Part shown: piece by piece, positions 54,502-64,000 of the stretch
Numbering within the stretch: the stretch's first letter is position 1
Layout: each line of letters opens with the position of its first letter
Source: Neoconidiobolus thromboides FSU 785
Taxonomy: Eukaryota > Entomophthoromycota > Entomophthoromycetes > Entomophthorales > Neoconidiobolaceae
Assembly (NCBI GenBank): GCA_025603075.1
Contig: MU626282.1
Location: 98,232 to 162,231, forward strand
Length of the DNA stretch: 64,000 nucleotides
Direction: 5' to 3'
Position numbers and translations under genes: made by a program
Notes under the pieces: generated by a model
Databases searched by the model: none
Seen by the model: the letters and a program-made list of their open reading frames with translations, nothing else
What the model was told of the DNA's origin: nothing

Positions 54502-55233
54502 TCAATTTTTAATAGGGTATCTGATTGTCTTAGGGCAAGATCCCATTGCTGGAGAGTTAGTAATTTGGAAATTATCTTTTCCGGTTACATACATATGAAG
54601 TCTGATTTCATTTATAGCACCGCTTTTACAGATAAGTTGAACTTGAGCACCAAGTTTGTTTAAAGCAGCGATAAAATCATTTCTAGGATAAGAGCCTCCA
54701 GGAACGATACCAGAGCTTTTAAGTGTCTGATAGAGGTTGAATTCAGATCTTAATTTTAAACCTGTTTTAAAATAGTCTCTAGCATCTTGTCCTTTTGAAT
54801 ATGAAGAATAACAATTTGGCGCAAATACGCTATAGCATGTGCCATGTTTGCTCCACTCATGCTCCCAAAAAGCAGGATTGTCTCCTTTGTAAGATGCCCA
54901 ATAAGTGTTCATATCAGATTCCAAAGACGAATCAGCACCTACGATAGCATCAAGGTCATTATAATTGCGGGAGGTATCACATCCTTCTGCTGATCCATAA
55001 GTTCCATCACAGTTATTAGGCCATAAGCCATGAACAGTAAACGCATCCCTTGGGCCTAGTCCTGGAATCCATTGTAAAGCTAATACTAATAAGCCCATAT
55101 CTGGGGTACAACATTTATCTACAGCACTTGCTGAACATGAGCGAACATCACTACTACAAGCAAGGTTTGAGTTTAATTGGCCAAAAGCGCTAAAAGTTAG
55201 GGTTGATAATACAAGTCCAGTAGAGAATTTCAT
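54502..55233 (-). CDS. Secreted ribonuclease T2
   Basis: Acid endoribonuclease of the T2 family, secreted or vacuolar; degrades RNA for nutrition or turnover. Single exon, 243 residues. A signal peptide MKFSTGLVLSTLTFSAFG leads; cysteine-rich N-terminal segment LACSSDVRSCSASAVDKCC follows. Conserved active-site segments CAS I FTVHGLWPNN (65-74) and CAS II FWEHEWSKHGTC (122-133) carry the two catalytic histidines (68 and 130) and Glu. Disulfide cysteines sit at the usual positions. No C-terminal extension domain, unlike yeast Rny1. Activity is expected to be intact. Confidence 0.95.
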   Translation of the reverse strand: MKFSTGLVLSTLTFSAFGQLNSNLACSSDVRSCSASAVDKCCTPDMGLLVLALQWIPGLGPRDAFTVHGLWPNNCDGTYGSAEGCDTSRNYNDLDAIVGADSSLESDMNTYWASYKGDNPAFWEHEWSKHGTCYSVFAPNCYSSYSKGQDARDYFKTGLKLRSEFNLYQTLKSSGIVPGGSYPRNDFIAALNKLGAQVQLICKSGAINEIRLHMYVTGKDNFQITNSPAMGSCPKTIRYPIKN

Positions 55234-56050
55234 CTGGTTGTTTATTATTTATTATTTTTATTTACTAATTGTTAAAGTCGAAATATACTATGCCTTCCTT
55301 ATATACCTTTTTTATTTAATTTAGAGGTACTGTCAAATTAAATAAATTTTATTTCTCTGTTAATTTTTTTATTCACTGTATTTATTCTTGGGAATAATTT
55401 AGCATGTGGAAGTATAATTAGGTTATAAATCATTAATATGTAGAAATGGTTTTAAATTTGATATACAAAACATTAAATTAACTTTAAGTAGTAAAAAGTA
55501 ATGGATATTGGAATAAAGTATGAAAAAAAATGTTATATTATATAACACAAAATTATTATTACAACTCGTGCTTCCATTTTTTTAAATATATTTCTGTATA
55601 AATACCGTTCATTGACTTTATGTTGTAGACCCAAATTTATATTGTCACATTTTCACACCTAATTTTTGTGAAAATTGATAACAATTTAATATATTAAAAT
55701 GAAAATATCGATGAAAATATTAATTAAAACACTTAACTTATATAAAAACTACAAATATGATCTAGTGTTATTTAACATACTAAATAAAACATGGTGCTAA
55801 CTTTTTTTAAATCTTGAAGCTGATGATGACTCACTAAATCAATCTTTAAAAATAGCAAATTTATTCATGGATATTATTCTTAGTTCAATTACGGCTTATT
55901 TTTTTAGCTATTTTGTTTTATATTATTTTATATTAAGCATAGAATTTGACAACGTGCAATTCTAACCTTTTTATTGTTTTTTGAAATAAGTGCACCATCG
56001 AATGAATGAGCTATTAAAAAAGCTATCTATAATATTTAAAAAACAAGTAC

Positions 56051-56157
56051 TATATGGGGGTGTTTTTTTTGATTCCATTACTTTTCCATTTTTTAATCAC
56101 TATTTGAGTAGAAAAATTCTTAGTAAAATTCTTAAACGAAAAAATACATCCCCGTAT
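56051..56157 (-). repeat. 105-bp TIR element copy
   Basis: Reverse orientation, TATATGGGGGTGTTTTTTTT to AAAAAATACATCCCCGTAT. Confidence 0.85.
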
Positions 56158-56748
56158 GGAGATATTTTTACCAGTTGTCCTTTTTTACTATTTTTTTAAA
56201 TTCAGAAATTAACTAACTAGTTAGTATGTTGTTTAAGCTTGACTGTGTGCTAGCCAACTATTTATTTCAAAATTAATTTGAACTAGTAAGCGTTAAATTA
56301 GCATGATAAAATAAACAATTAGTTATAAAATTCATAATTTACCAGCGCACATTTAAACTTAAGCAGCTACATTAATTGGTTAATCTCAATTTTAAAATAA
56401 TAGAAAAAAGGGTAAAGGTAAAAAACATTCCCATATTGTACATAAATATTAAAGCAGTTTGAAACTATTTTAATAAAAGTTTAGCAAATTTAACAATTTT
56501 ACTAAGTTACATCTTATATTCAAATAAAATGATCATAATCGGAGACAACGATATGAAATGATGGTCTAAAGAACATTTACTTTTGTTCAAAACAGAGTCA
56601 CTGAAAGTATATTTTGAAATATGTTTAGTGCAATCTCTTCAATATTTCCAAAAAGAACATAAGTTAACATTTAGAAGTTACTTAAGATAATTTATTCATA
56701 AAAAAACTTATCATCCAAAATAAAGTCAAATTTAAATTTAAGAGTACA

Positions 56749-56857
56749 TTATGTGAGAATGTGTTTTTGTATCTAAGGATTTTACTAACAATTTTTCCGT
56801 TCAAATAGTGCTTAAAAAATGGAAAAAGTAATGAAGCCAAAAAAAACATCCCCCTAT
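56749..56857 (+). repeat. 105-bp TIR element copy
   Basis: Forward orientation, TTATGTGAGAATGTGTTTTT to AAAAAAACATCCCCCTAT; core TTTTTCCGTTCAAATAGTGC intact. Confidence 0.82.
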
Positions 56858-56994
56858 CCTATACTCAATGATCTAACTTTCAAATAGAACTACTAGAATA
56901 TGCAGTAGAATACAGAAATACTATTTGGTAGTTGATATATAAACCAATTAAAAAGAGCTATATTTTGAATTTTAAAAATCAAAAAAAGGTTATA

Positions 56995-57099
56995 ATATGG
57001 AGATGTATTCATGTGTTTAGAATTTTACTAACAATCTTTCCACCCAAATAGTGGTTAAAAGATGAAAAAGCAATGAAGCCAAAAAAATCATCGCTATAT
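56995..57099 (+). repeat. 105-bp TIR element copy
   Basis: Forward orientation, ATATGGAGATGTATTCATGT to AAAAAAATCATCGCTATAT. About 140 bp after the previous copy, same orientation. Confidence 0.8.
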
Positions 57100-57259
57100 T
57101 ATTTAGCATAGTATACGCTAAATATACATAGTTATGCCATAAAAAATAAAAGCGTGATGGCTTGAAAATTGTCTTGTTTAAATTAACTGTTTCAATTTTA
57201 CGACAATTTATTTTATTTTAAATACAAGATGAGCCTTGCAAAAAAATTTAGAATAAAAT

Positions 57260-58720
57260 TTAGTGAAAAGCACAGTTTTTTCCAGGAAGAGATAAAGAAT
57301 TAACTTCATAGATCATAGCCCCTAAAGTCCATCCAATTTCGACGCTATCAATTTCTTCATCAAAATAGATAGTACGATCTAATGATAGTCCGTACCCTTC
57401 CTTTACTATGTTAACAATATAAGCTGCCATAAAACAATAATCATTTATATTCTTATCGTCGCTTGTTTTACTATATACTTTTAGGTATTCTTCATGATTT
57501 AAATTACTACAGACAGAATCCGCATTTTTCAACAAACATTGTATATTGGATTTTCCTTTACATTTGAACCAATTCGCTACTCCATACATTGCAGAAACAG
57601 CTATCAATTTCATATCATCAGGAATATCCGGTTGATAAACCCCATTGATAGCACAAGACATAGTAGAACAAAAAGAATCTTTTAATAGCAATCTTTTAGT
57701 ATTTGAAATACATCGTTTAAAATCCCCACTACCTTCAAACTCAATATTATCTTTTGTTTTTCCTTTATAACCCTTAACAAAGCATGGGTCTTTGATTTTT
57801 TCACCATAGCCTTTGGACAAAGGATTAATCTCATTGACTTCATATCTTGATTTAGCTTCATTTCTACCGAATCGAAGATAAGAATGAGTATAAAGGATCC
57901 TTGAAGTGCCATTTAAACTGATTGGAAAAGAGTTTTCAATTGGTACTTGTGAAGCCTCAAAAGTGATTTGACATGAGGCGCCGCCCATATCAAGCATACC
58001 ATAACTAAGACCGGTTGCAGTATTATTATTATTATTTAAAACACCGGCCATATAGTTACCCGCCAGCCAGCCAAAGATTCCTTCATATTCCCCAGGGATC
58101 ACTTGAGCTCCGAATTTTAAATCAAATTTAAAACTGGAAGTTTTCAATACCTCTTTTACCTGTTCCATTATATCGTTTGATTGCTTTTTACTTAATAATC
58201 GCATACCAGCGGTTGCTTTTAAGAAGATTGGCGTTTTACTATGCTCCGATTTAGGTACGAACCGGGTTACATTACCAATGAAATCTTTTAAATAACTTTG
58301 AACTTGATTGGGATTAAGATCCGCTAATCCTCCTGATTTTTTAATACTATATTGTTTCCCTTGTTTTGGTCCAGAAGTGTGGAGACTTGGTCTTACATAT
58401 GGCGAGGCATAACAATTTCTTGGATTATTCCATTCATAAACAAAAAGTCGACTAAATTAATTATCAATAGTTGCTATTATGATTAATATTTAATCAGCTT
58501 ACGTTCCAGTCGACCCCGCATCCATAATTATACCATAATTCAAATATCTTTCCTTTTCATCTTTACCTCTTTTTACCCATTTATAGTTATTAGTCCTAGC
58601 CATTATATCTCTTATTCTATTCATCCTCATTGTTGATGCTAAGTATGATATTTTCTCATTAGAACTGATATCAGAAGAAGTAGTTGAAATTAAATTATTG
58701 TTATTATTAGAATAATACAT
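57260..58720 (-). CDS. GDA1/CD39-family nucleoside phosphatase (apyrase)
   Basis: Hydrolyses nucleoside di-/triphosphates. Exons 58720-58503 and 58451-57260 join to 469 residues. All five apyrase conserved regions are visible: ACR1 GIIMDAGSTGTRLFVYEW (about 63-80, split by the intron), ACR2 FLKATAGMRLLS, ACR3 GEYEGIFGWLAGNYM, ACR4 GMLDMGGASCQITFE, ACR5 EIGWTLGAMIYEVNSL. Fungal Golgi enzymes (Gda1, Ynd1) have a membrane anchor; here the first 60 residues (Asn/Ser-rich MYYSNNNNNLISTT) are polar and no hydrophobic helix is seen at either end. A signal exon upstream may be missing, or the enzyme may be soluble. Which role (Golgi glycosylation support, nucleotide scavenging) cannot be decided. Confidence 0.88.
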
Positions 58721-59062
58721 ATCAATTAGGTTATCAAAACAAAATGAAAAGTCAAAAGCTTTTAACTCACCTTTTATAATTAGTTTAATTTATTCTAATT
58801 TATTACATAATTTTTAATGTATTTATTTAACGATTACTGCTTTAAGATATTTTTAAATGTACTTTATATTAATAGAATTTTTCAGAGTTAAACTTGTTTA
58901 ACACTGATAAAGCCATTTTTATTATGGCCTATTTTCCACTTAAACTAATACTTTAGACACTAATAATATTATTATAATGCTTTTCAAAGCCTCGAAAAGC
59001 AAATAGTTTTTTTAGAAAAATGTTGTTGCACTCATTAACTATAAATTGTCAACATAATTAAA

Positions 59063-59168
59063 ATATGGGGCTATTTTTTTTGGTTTCATAACTTTTTCCA
59101 TTTTTTAAGTACTATTGAGCGGAAAAATTATTAATAAAATTATTAAGCAAAAAAATACATTTCGATAT
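59063..59168 (-). repeat. 105-bp TIR element copy
   Basis: Reverse orientation, ATATGGGGCTATTTTTTTTG to AAAAAATACATTTCGATATG. Confidence 0.78.
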
Positions 59169-59280
59169 GTGTGATAGGTATAGATAAATTTAAGCTTGCT
59201 TGAAATTACAAGTAGTTCGTTCACTTTGGCCAAGGTTAAATTTTTTAAATTTTTATGACCAGTTTTAAGCTAAGAGAAGG

Positions 59281-59384
59281 TATTCAGGAATGTATTTTTA
59301 TGCTTAATAATTTTATTAATAATTTTTCCGCTTAAATAGTATTTAAAAGATATAAAAAGTAATGGAGCCAAAAAAACATTCCAT
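59281..59384 (+). repeat. 105-bp TIR element copy
   Basis: Forward orientation, TATTCAGGAATGTATTTTTA to AAAAAAACATTCCATTTT; faces the copy at 59063. Confidence 0.75.
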
Positions 59385-60441
59385 TTTTTGATTTTTGATA
59401 TTTTTATATAACTTCTATATCATATGTTTAAATAACTATTTGAAGAAACAACAAAAGAACACTATATCGACCATAAAAACGTTTGAAGAATATTATTTAA
59501 CGCTATAAAGATATTTTGAAAAATTCCAGAATAGACTAAGCTGGTTTATTTAATAGCTCAATCTAGATATTAATATTTTTATCAATCTGTATCTATTATG
59601 ATTTAGATATGCTTTAACAAATAGCTAAAAGTTCTATTTATTGTATTATTAGAAATGTTCTTTTTTATATGAATTGAACAATTATAGAAAGCAAAAATTA
59701 CCTTCAAATACTATTTATTGGGAACAAAGCAATTCATCCTTTAAGAAATAGATTGAGGTACAGAATTAAGAGAAGAAAAGCAGAGGAAGTGATAAAAAGC
59801 CCTAATTATTTATGAAAGTTTTAACTCCAATATTAGCACTCATGTACAAAATTTTAATATCAAAAATGTCTAATTGATATGAGCATGCTCTTTGATTATG
59901 ATTTGTATCTGGTTACGCTTTACATTTGGGCACTCATATATTTACCCAGATATAGTTAAAGATGATCGGAATGCCTATCTATTCAAAGAAAACCTAAACT
60001 AGGATTGATATAAGCAATGAATTAAAACATCAGTTAATAATAGCAGAGGTTATCAATAAAACCAAATAAGTAGCACCACGAGGTCCTTGCTGGCTTTTTT
60101 CAAGCATACATATAATACATTAAGATGTTTTGATTATTATTTCATGAATAATAGCTTATCGATATAGAGAGTTAGAGATAGTATATTAATTCTATAATTT
60201 TAGGCCCGGATATTACAAGTCAAGAATAAGAGAGGATGCTAGAGTACAATTATAAGGGCGTATAAATTAAAGATGAGATGAAGGGATTCGATTGGGAATA
60301 TGTATGATGTGGGAGTTTGAATTTGTTTTTAGCTGAAGTAAGTTTGCACATTTTTGTTCCAATTTAATGTGCTTATTTGTTTGTGATAAAAACAATCTAG
60401 CTCAAACATCTATTCGTTTTCTAATAGTTCTACTTGAACAA

Positions 60442-60548
60442 GATATGAGTATGTATTTTTTCGTTTAAGAATTTTATTAACAATCTTCCCACTCAAATAA
60501 CGCTTAAAAAAGGGAAAAGTAATAGAATCAAAAAAAACATCCCTATAT
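60442..60548 (+). repeat. 105-bp TIR element copy
   Basis: Forward orientation, GATATGAGTATGTATTTTTT to AAAAAACATCCCTATATA. Confidence 0.8.
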
Positions 60549-61108
60549 ATTCAATCCGAGGCGGTAAAGAAAAACTTAAAAAGCATTGAAATAATCACAA
60601 GTGATATCAACACATATAAGTTGAATGAAGAGTACATTGAATTCAGTTGTACTATTAGCATTGTGATAGTAAACATTTAAAAAGTTATCATATGGTTTTG
60701 AGTAAGGTGGGGGACTTATTAAAAGATGAATAAAGCTTATTGTTTTGAGACTTCTTTTGCCACAAGTCAACTTCGTACCTTTTCTTGACGGAAGAGGGTG
60801 CCTTGTAGCTTGTGGATTGCATATTTAATAACGACAATATCTAAACGTAGGCGAATATTGTATTGTTTACAAGATGAATTTTTAAATTTTAAACTTAAAA
60901 GGTGAATCATTCAGAAACAAATAGAGACTACCAAAGGCAAAACCATAAATATTTCAATAAAATAATATATTAGTAGCTTTCGAAAACATAGTTTAGTATT
61001 AAAAAGGATCATAGGCTTATAATATATTTATAATAAAGAGGTCGTGTATAGCTTTAAAATGCAAATATTTAAGTATTAGTCCATTTTATTTAGCCAATTT
61101 TAAACAAT

Positions 61109-62152
61109 TTAAAGCTTGTCAGTTTTTACTGAAGCTTTTCCAAAATTTCTACCTTCTACCATATCAATAAAAGCAGTTGAAAGATCCTCAGTACCTTCAG
61201 TAATATGTTCTTTATATTTCATTTTATCTTCGCTTAAATACTTTATAAAAGTCTCAAATGATTTAGATAAAGATTCATTCTACCACTCACAATAAAACTT
61301 TGTATATAAGTTTCTTTGCCAATGAATTGTAATAAGTTGTGAATTATATCACTATCGTTGCTTTTATTGTATTATAAAATAACATCATATGGTGACATAC
61401 AGATTTATTATTTGGTACCTCTAAAATTACTTTAAGAGTTTTACCCTTCACATTACAAAGCAAATACCAACGTCATTTGTAAAATTTTGTCTAAATACTA
61501 GGGCTAAATCATCGTACTTCTTATACTTAAAAGCAGCATCAAAGTTCAGCTTCTTTATTAAATAGTTGATCTTATTATTATTACAACTTGATCCGAATAC
61601 CCTTAATTCTGATTGCTTACAGTGTTGCCCTATTAGTTGATCTACTGCTCCAGAAGCAGCACAAATAAAATTGGTATCTCTTTGTTTGATCGGCTCACAA
61701 ATAATATCCAAGTTAACGTAAGCATCAAGATTAGACATACCAGTGTTATCTAGGTAGTAAAAAAGTGATGTTTTTAACCTAAAGCCATCTGAAATTAAGT
61801 TAGTATGAGTTTTCTTGGACACATAATATCCATCCCAATCGCCAAATGTAATTACAATATCACTCTCATATATTTGAAACTTTATGGCCTTATTGCTTTC
61901 GATACTACATCGCCACTAATTGGCTCTCTGATATTATGTATTGTGGAGCAGCTTTTAACCTCGCTTCGTCTCAATCTTGAGCGCATATATGAATTCACTC
62001 ATTTGTAAAAATTATATACTAATAACTTCCCTTGATCTGACTTTTTACAACCAAGGCCAATGCCTTGTTCATTTATTTCAAAGTGCTTATCAGAATGTGG
62101 TAAACCAGATGAATGTGCTTTATAGAGTACTTTTACTTTTGTGTTGCGATCT
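61109..62152 (-). pseudogene. Full-length pseudogene of an alkenal/prostaglandin-reductase-like oxidoreductase
   Basis: A decayed duplicate of the intact gene at 63380-64000, in the same orientation. Reading from the right, the enzyme's order can be followed in changing frames: KVLYKAHSSGLPHSDKHFEI, KLLVYNFYK then a stop and VNSYMRARL (substrate side), REPISGDVVSKAIRP, SDIVITFGDWDGYYVSK, IICEPIKQRD...CAASGAVDQLIGQHC (cofactor site, GAVDQ in place of GAVGQ), LNFDAAFKYKKYDDL, a frameshift before KGKTLKVILEVPNNK, and finally FIDMVEGRNFGKASVK with stop at 61109. Stops and at least three frameshifts break it; the segment around 61270-61380 is poorly preserved. Old enough to have lost function, young enough that nearly every block is recognisable. 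Confidence 0.85.
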
Positions 62153-62256
62153 ATAATAATAATTATATTCTTAAGTAAAACTGTAATTCTTTGTTTATTG
62201 TTTTTTAGAGTTTATTTTATTCTTTCATACATCTGTTATTATTTATAAGTAAAAAA

Positions 62257-62847
62257 TTAACTTCCTTCCTCTTCTTCTTCGATTGTGTCTTGATACCCTT
62301 GGTTAATTGACCCCCTCTCACTCTTTCTTATCGCTATCTTTACCCCCTGTTTAGCAAATGCTTTAGATAAGTTTGTAGAATCCGTCATCCCTGGGAATCT
62401 TTTAGGTGGGAACACGTCAAACATATTACTAAACAAAGATTGAGTAGCTGGTGTAGCTTCCACAGAATCATTGATACAAAATAAAGTAAACTTGAGCAAA
62501 AATTTACCCTCAGTACGTACTGATAAATCTAAAAATAAAAAAAAGATACCGTATTGATCATTTTCATCTAATAATAATTGTGGCGAAGCTACTAAACTAC
62601 CAACAAGGTTACGTACATTTTGTTGGTTATTGCCCTTGATATTACTACATTTAGTATCGGGATCAGAATACAAATCGCAATGTACAATAAAACTTTGTAA
62701 TTTATTGAATTCTTTCTTAACATTCGTCTCATCTGGTAAAATCAACTTAATAATTGGAGGTGGATCTATTGGCCTTCTATCTTTTTCACCAAATCCACAC
62801 ATGCGTGCACGTATTGGACCTTGGATCAATTCAATTTTATAAATCAT
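62257..62847 (-). CDS. Velvet-domain regulator, minimal form
   Basis: Velvet proteins (VeA, VelB, VosA, VelC) are fungal NF-kappaB-like DNA-binding regulators of development and secondary metabolism. Single exon, 196 residues, almost all velvet domain: GPIRARMCGFGEKDRRPIDP (10-29, the N-terminal signature), YGIFFLFLDLSVRTEGKFLL (99-118), then DVFPPKRFPGMTDST (144-158) and SKAFAKQGVKIAIRK (161-175), all defining blocks. The tail is acidic (EEEEEGS). The N-terminus begins only nine residues before the signature, with no extra transactivation or disordered region. The spacing between early and late blocks lacks the long insertion of VelB. Closest layout is VosA/VelC-like, but subfamily is not certain. 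Lies between the reductase pseudogene and the intact reductase. Confidence 0.93.
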   Translation of the reverse strand: MIYKIELIQGPIRARMCGFGEKDRRPIDPPPIIKLILPDETNVKKEFNKLQSFIVHCDLYSDPDTKCSNIKGNNQQNVRNLVGSLVASPQLLLDENDQYGIFFLFLDLSVRTEGKFLLKFTLFCINDSVEATPATQSLFSNMFDVFPPKRFPGMTDSTNLSKAFAKQGVKIAIRKSERGSINQGYQDTIEEEEEGS

Positions 62848-63379
62848 TGAAAGTTTTATTGTTTATTCTACATTTACCTGCCTTTATATACCTTTTTCGC
62901 ATGTTTTGTGAGGCTTAATACGTTTCAGTTTTATTGTGGCATTAATAATAGTTTAATGAATTAATGAATTAATGTGTGGTTGAAGTTAATTCATCAATTT
63001 TTAATAAAGTTATTGTAACTATTTTACTTTGTCTATATAGCCTTTTATCAACGACATATGTAAAAACGATGGTATATTGGTGTAATATTGATTGGTTTTA
63101 AATTAAATGTGACAGCTAAATCTAAAATTATCTAGCTTATTCATTTTTTATAACACTAAAAGTGATAAAGTGGAAATTGTTGATCTTTGTTTAATGTATT
63201 AATAATTTTTCTGCTAAACAGAGCTTAAAAGGGAAAAAGCGATGAAGCCAAAAAATACTAAGAGTATTTTTTAATAAATCAACTTATTTTAAAAACTACA
63301 TAAGGAATAAGTTAAACAATAAATAAGAAAACTGTAAAGTCTCAAGTATATAATATTTTATTAAGCTATTTTGGTTGTT
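62848..63379. other. Velvet promoter region and one repeat copy
   Basis: About 530 bp between the velvet start and the reductase 3' end, with a degenerate element copy at 63186-63260. Confidence 0.5.
63186..63260 (+). repeat. 105-bp TIR element copy, degenerate
   Basis: Forward orientation core (TTTTTCTGCTAAACAGAGCT...GAAGCCAAAAAATAC), terminal repeats lost. Confidence 0.6.
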
Positions 63380-64000
63380 TTAAAGATCGGTAATTTTTAC
63401 TGAAGCTTTACCAAAATTTCTACCTTCTAACATATCAATAAAAGCAGTTGGCAGATTTTCAATACCTTCAGTAATATGTTCTTTGTATTTCATTTTACCT
63501 TCACTTAAATATTTCCCAAATATCTCAAATGCTTTTGGATAAAGATCCATTCTATCAACTACAATAAATCCTTCAAGACGTATTCTTTTACCAATAATTT
63601 GAAACAAGTTGTGTATTCCATCACTTTGTTTATCTTTATTATATTGTGAAATCATACCGCATACTGGAATACGACATTTATCATTAGCTACTTCTAATAC
63701 AGCTTCAAGTGTTTTACCACCTACATTTTCAAAATAGATGTCAATACCATTGGGACAATATTCTTTAAGGACTGGTACTAGATCATCATACTTTTTGTAG
63801 TTGAAAGCAGCATCAAACTTTAACTCATTTAATAAATACTCAACCTTATCATCACTACCAGTTGATCCAACTACTCTTAATCCTAATTGTTTACAATATT
63901 GTCCAACTACTTGACCTACAGCTCCAGATGCAGCTGAGATAAAGATAGTCTCTCCTTGTTTAACAGGTTCACAGATAGTATGCACTCCAACATAAGCAGT
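63380..64000 (-). CDS. NADP-dependent alkenal/prostaglandin reductase-like enzyme (5' end off window)
   Basis: Medium-chain reductase of the leukotriene B4 12-hydroxydehydrogenase/PTGR1 group; reduces alkenals and alpha,beta-unsaturated ketones with NADPH. The C-terminal about 206 residues are present; the frame stays open to the right edge, reading TAYVGVHTICEPVKQGETIF before the cofactor site. Key motifs: FISAASGAVGQVVGQYCKQL (AASGAVG dinucleotide loop), RVVGSTGSDDKVEYL with the NADP ribose region, LKFDAAFNYKKYDDL, IDIYFENVGGKTLEAVL (FENVGG signature), and RIPVCGMISQYN. The end MLEGRNFGKASVKITDL matches the family C-terminus. No intron in the visible part. The decayed duplicate lies 1.2 kb away beyond the velvet gene. 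Confidence 0.92.
   Translation of the reverse strand, partial: TAYVGVHTICEPVKQGETIFISAASGAVGQVVGQYCKQLGLRVVGSTGSDDKVEYLLNELKFDAAFNYKKYDDLVPVLKEYCPNGIDIYFENVGGKTLEAVLEVANDKCRIPVCGMISQYNKDKQSDGIHNLFQIIGKRIRLEGFIVVDRMDLYPKAFEIFGKYLSEGKMKYKEHITEGIENLPTAFIDMLEGRNFGKASVKITDL

Larger units (their letters stand above)
55234..57259. other. Intergenic repeat-bearing stretch
   Basis: About 2 kb without a gene, carrying three element copies (56051-56157, 56749-56857, 56995-57099). Nothing else recognised. Confidence 0.5.
58721..61108. other. Intergenic stretch with three repeat copies
   Basis: About 2.4 kb with element copies at 59063-59168, 59281-59384 and 60442-60548. The rest is AT-rich; no supported gene. 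Confidence 0.5.

Overview
The window is nuclear DNA of a fungus with an AT-rich genome. The evidence is a velvet-domain regulator (a family known only from fungi), a Hog1-type MAP kinase with a TGY activation motif, an Ste50-like SAM/RA adaptor, a GH18 chitinase, Ypt7/Sec4-type Rabs, and many short (about 45-60 nt) GT-AG introns. A propionyl-CoA carboxylase alpha subunit argues against a typical dikaryon, which disposes of propionyl-CoA by the methylcitrate route. My inference is an early-diverging lineage; the base composition would suit Entomophthoromycotina (Conidiobolus-like), but I cannot prove this from sequence alone.

Layout. 0-10.3 kb: 3' end of a Rad60/Esc2-like protein, the YEATS protein YAF9 (convergent with it), an orphan, a charged nuclear-type protein, tRNA-Leu(AAG), a secreted orphan, a decayed PIN-like carrier, a lysine-rich orphan, and ribosomal protein uS8 (RPS22). 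11-19.3 kb: zeta-crystallin-type quinone reductase, tRNA dihydrouridine synthase DUS2, mitochondrial malate dehydrogenase, HOG1. 21.6-30.6 kb: Mpv17/Sym1 protein, small membrane protein, PCC alpha, eIF4A-III, ubiquilin/Dsk2. 31.6-41.6 kb: STE50-like adaptor, Rab7, ribose-5-phosphate isomerase B divergent from a GH18 chitinase, Sec4/Rab8, tRNA-Leu(UAA). 42.9-51.1 kb: coiled-coil protein, TCF25/Rqc1, a truncated second STE50-like gene, and a GPI-anchored-type surface protein. 54.5-64 kb: RNase T2, a GDA1/CD39 apyrase, a full-length pseudogene of an alkenal/prostaglandin-reductase-like enzyme, a minimal velvet protein, and the intact reductase running off the right edge.

Housekeeping genes are cut by many tiny introns, including microexons of 10, 17, 21 and 23 nt. 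The secreted orphan, RNase T2, quinone reductase and velvet gene have none. HOG1 and two STE50-like genes in the same window point to osmo/stress MAPK signalling, since Ste50 acts upstream of Hog1 in yeast.

The dominant non-coding feature is a roughly 105-bp family of short elements with terminal inverted repeats (ATATGGGGATGT...ACATCCCCATAT) and a conserved core, present in more than 20 copies in both orientations, all between genes. It looks like a non-autonomous DNA transposon (MITE), and no source transposase is visible. Exon borders below were worked out by eye from GT-AG sites, reading frame and family similarity.
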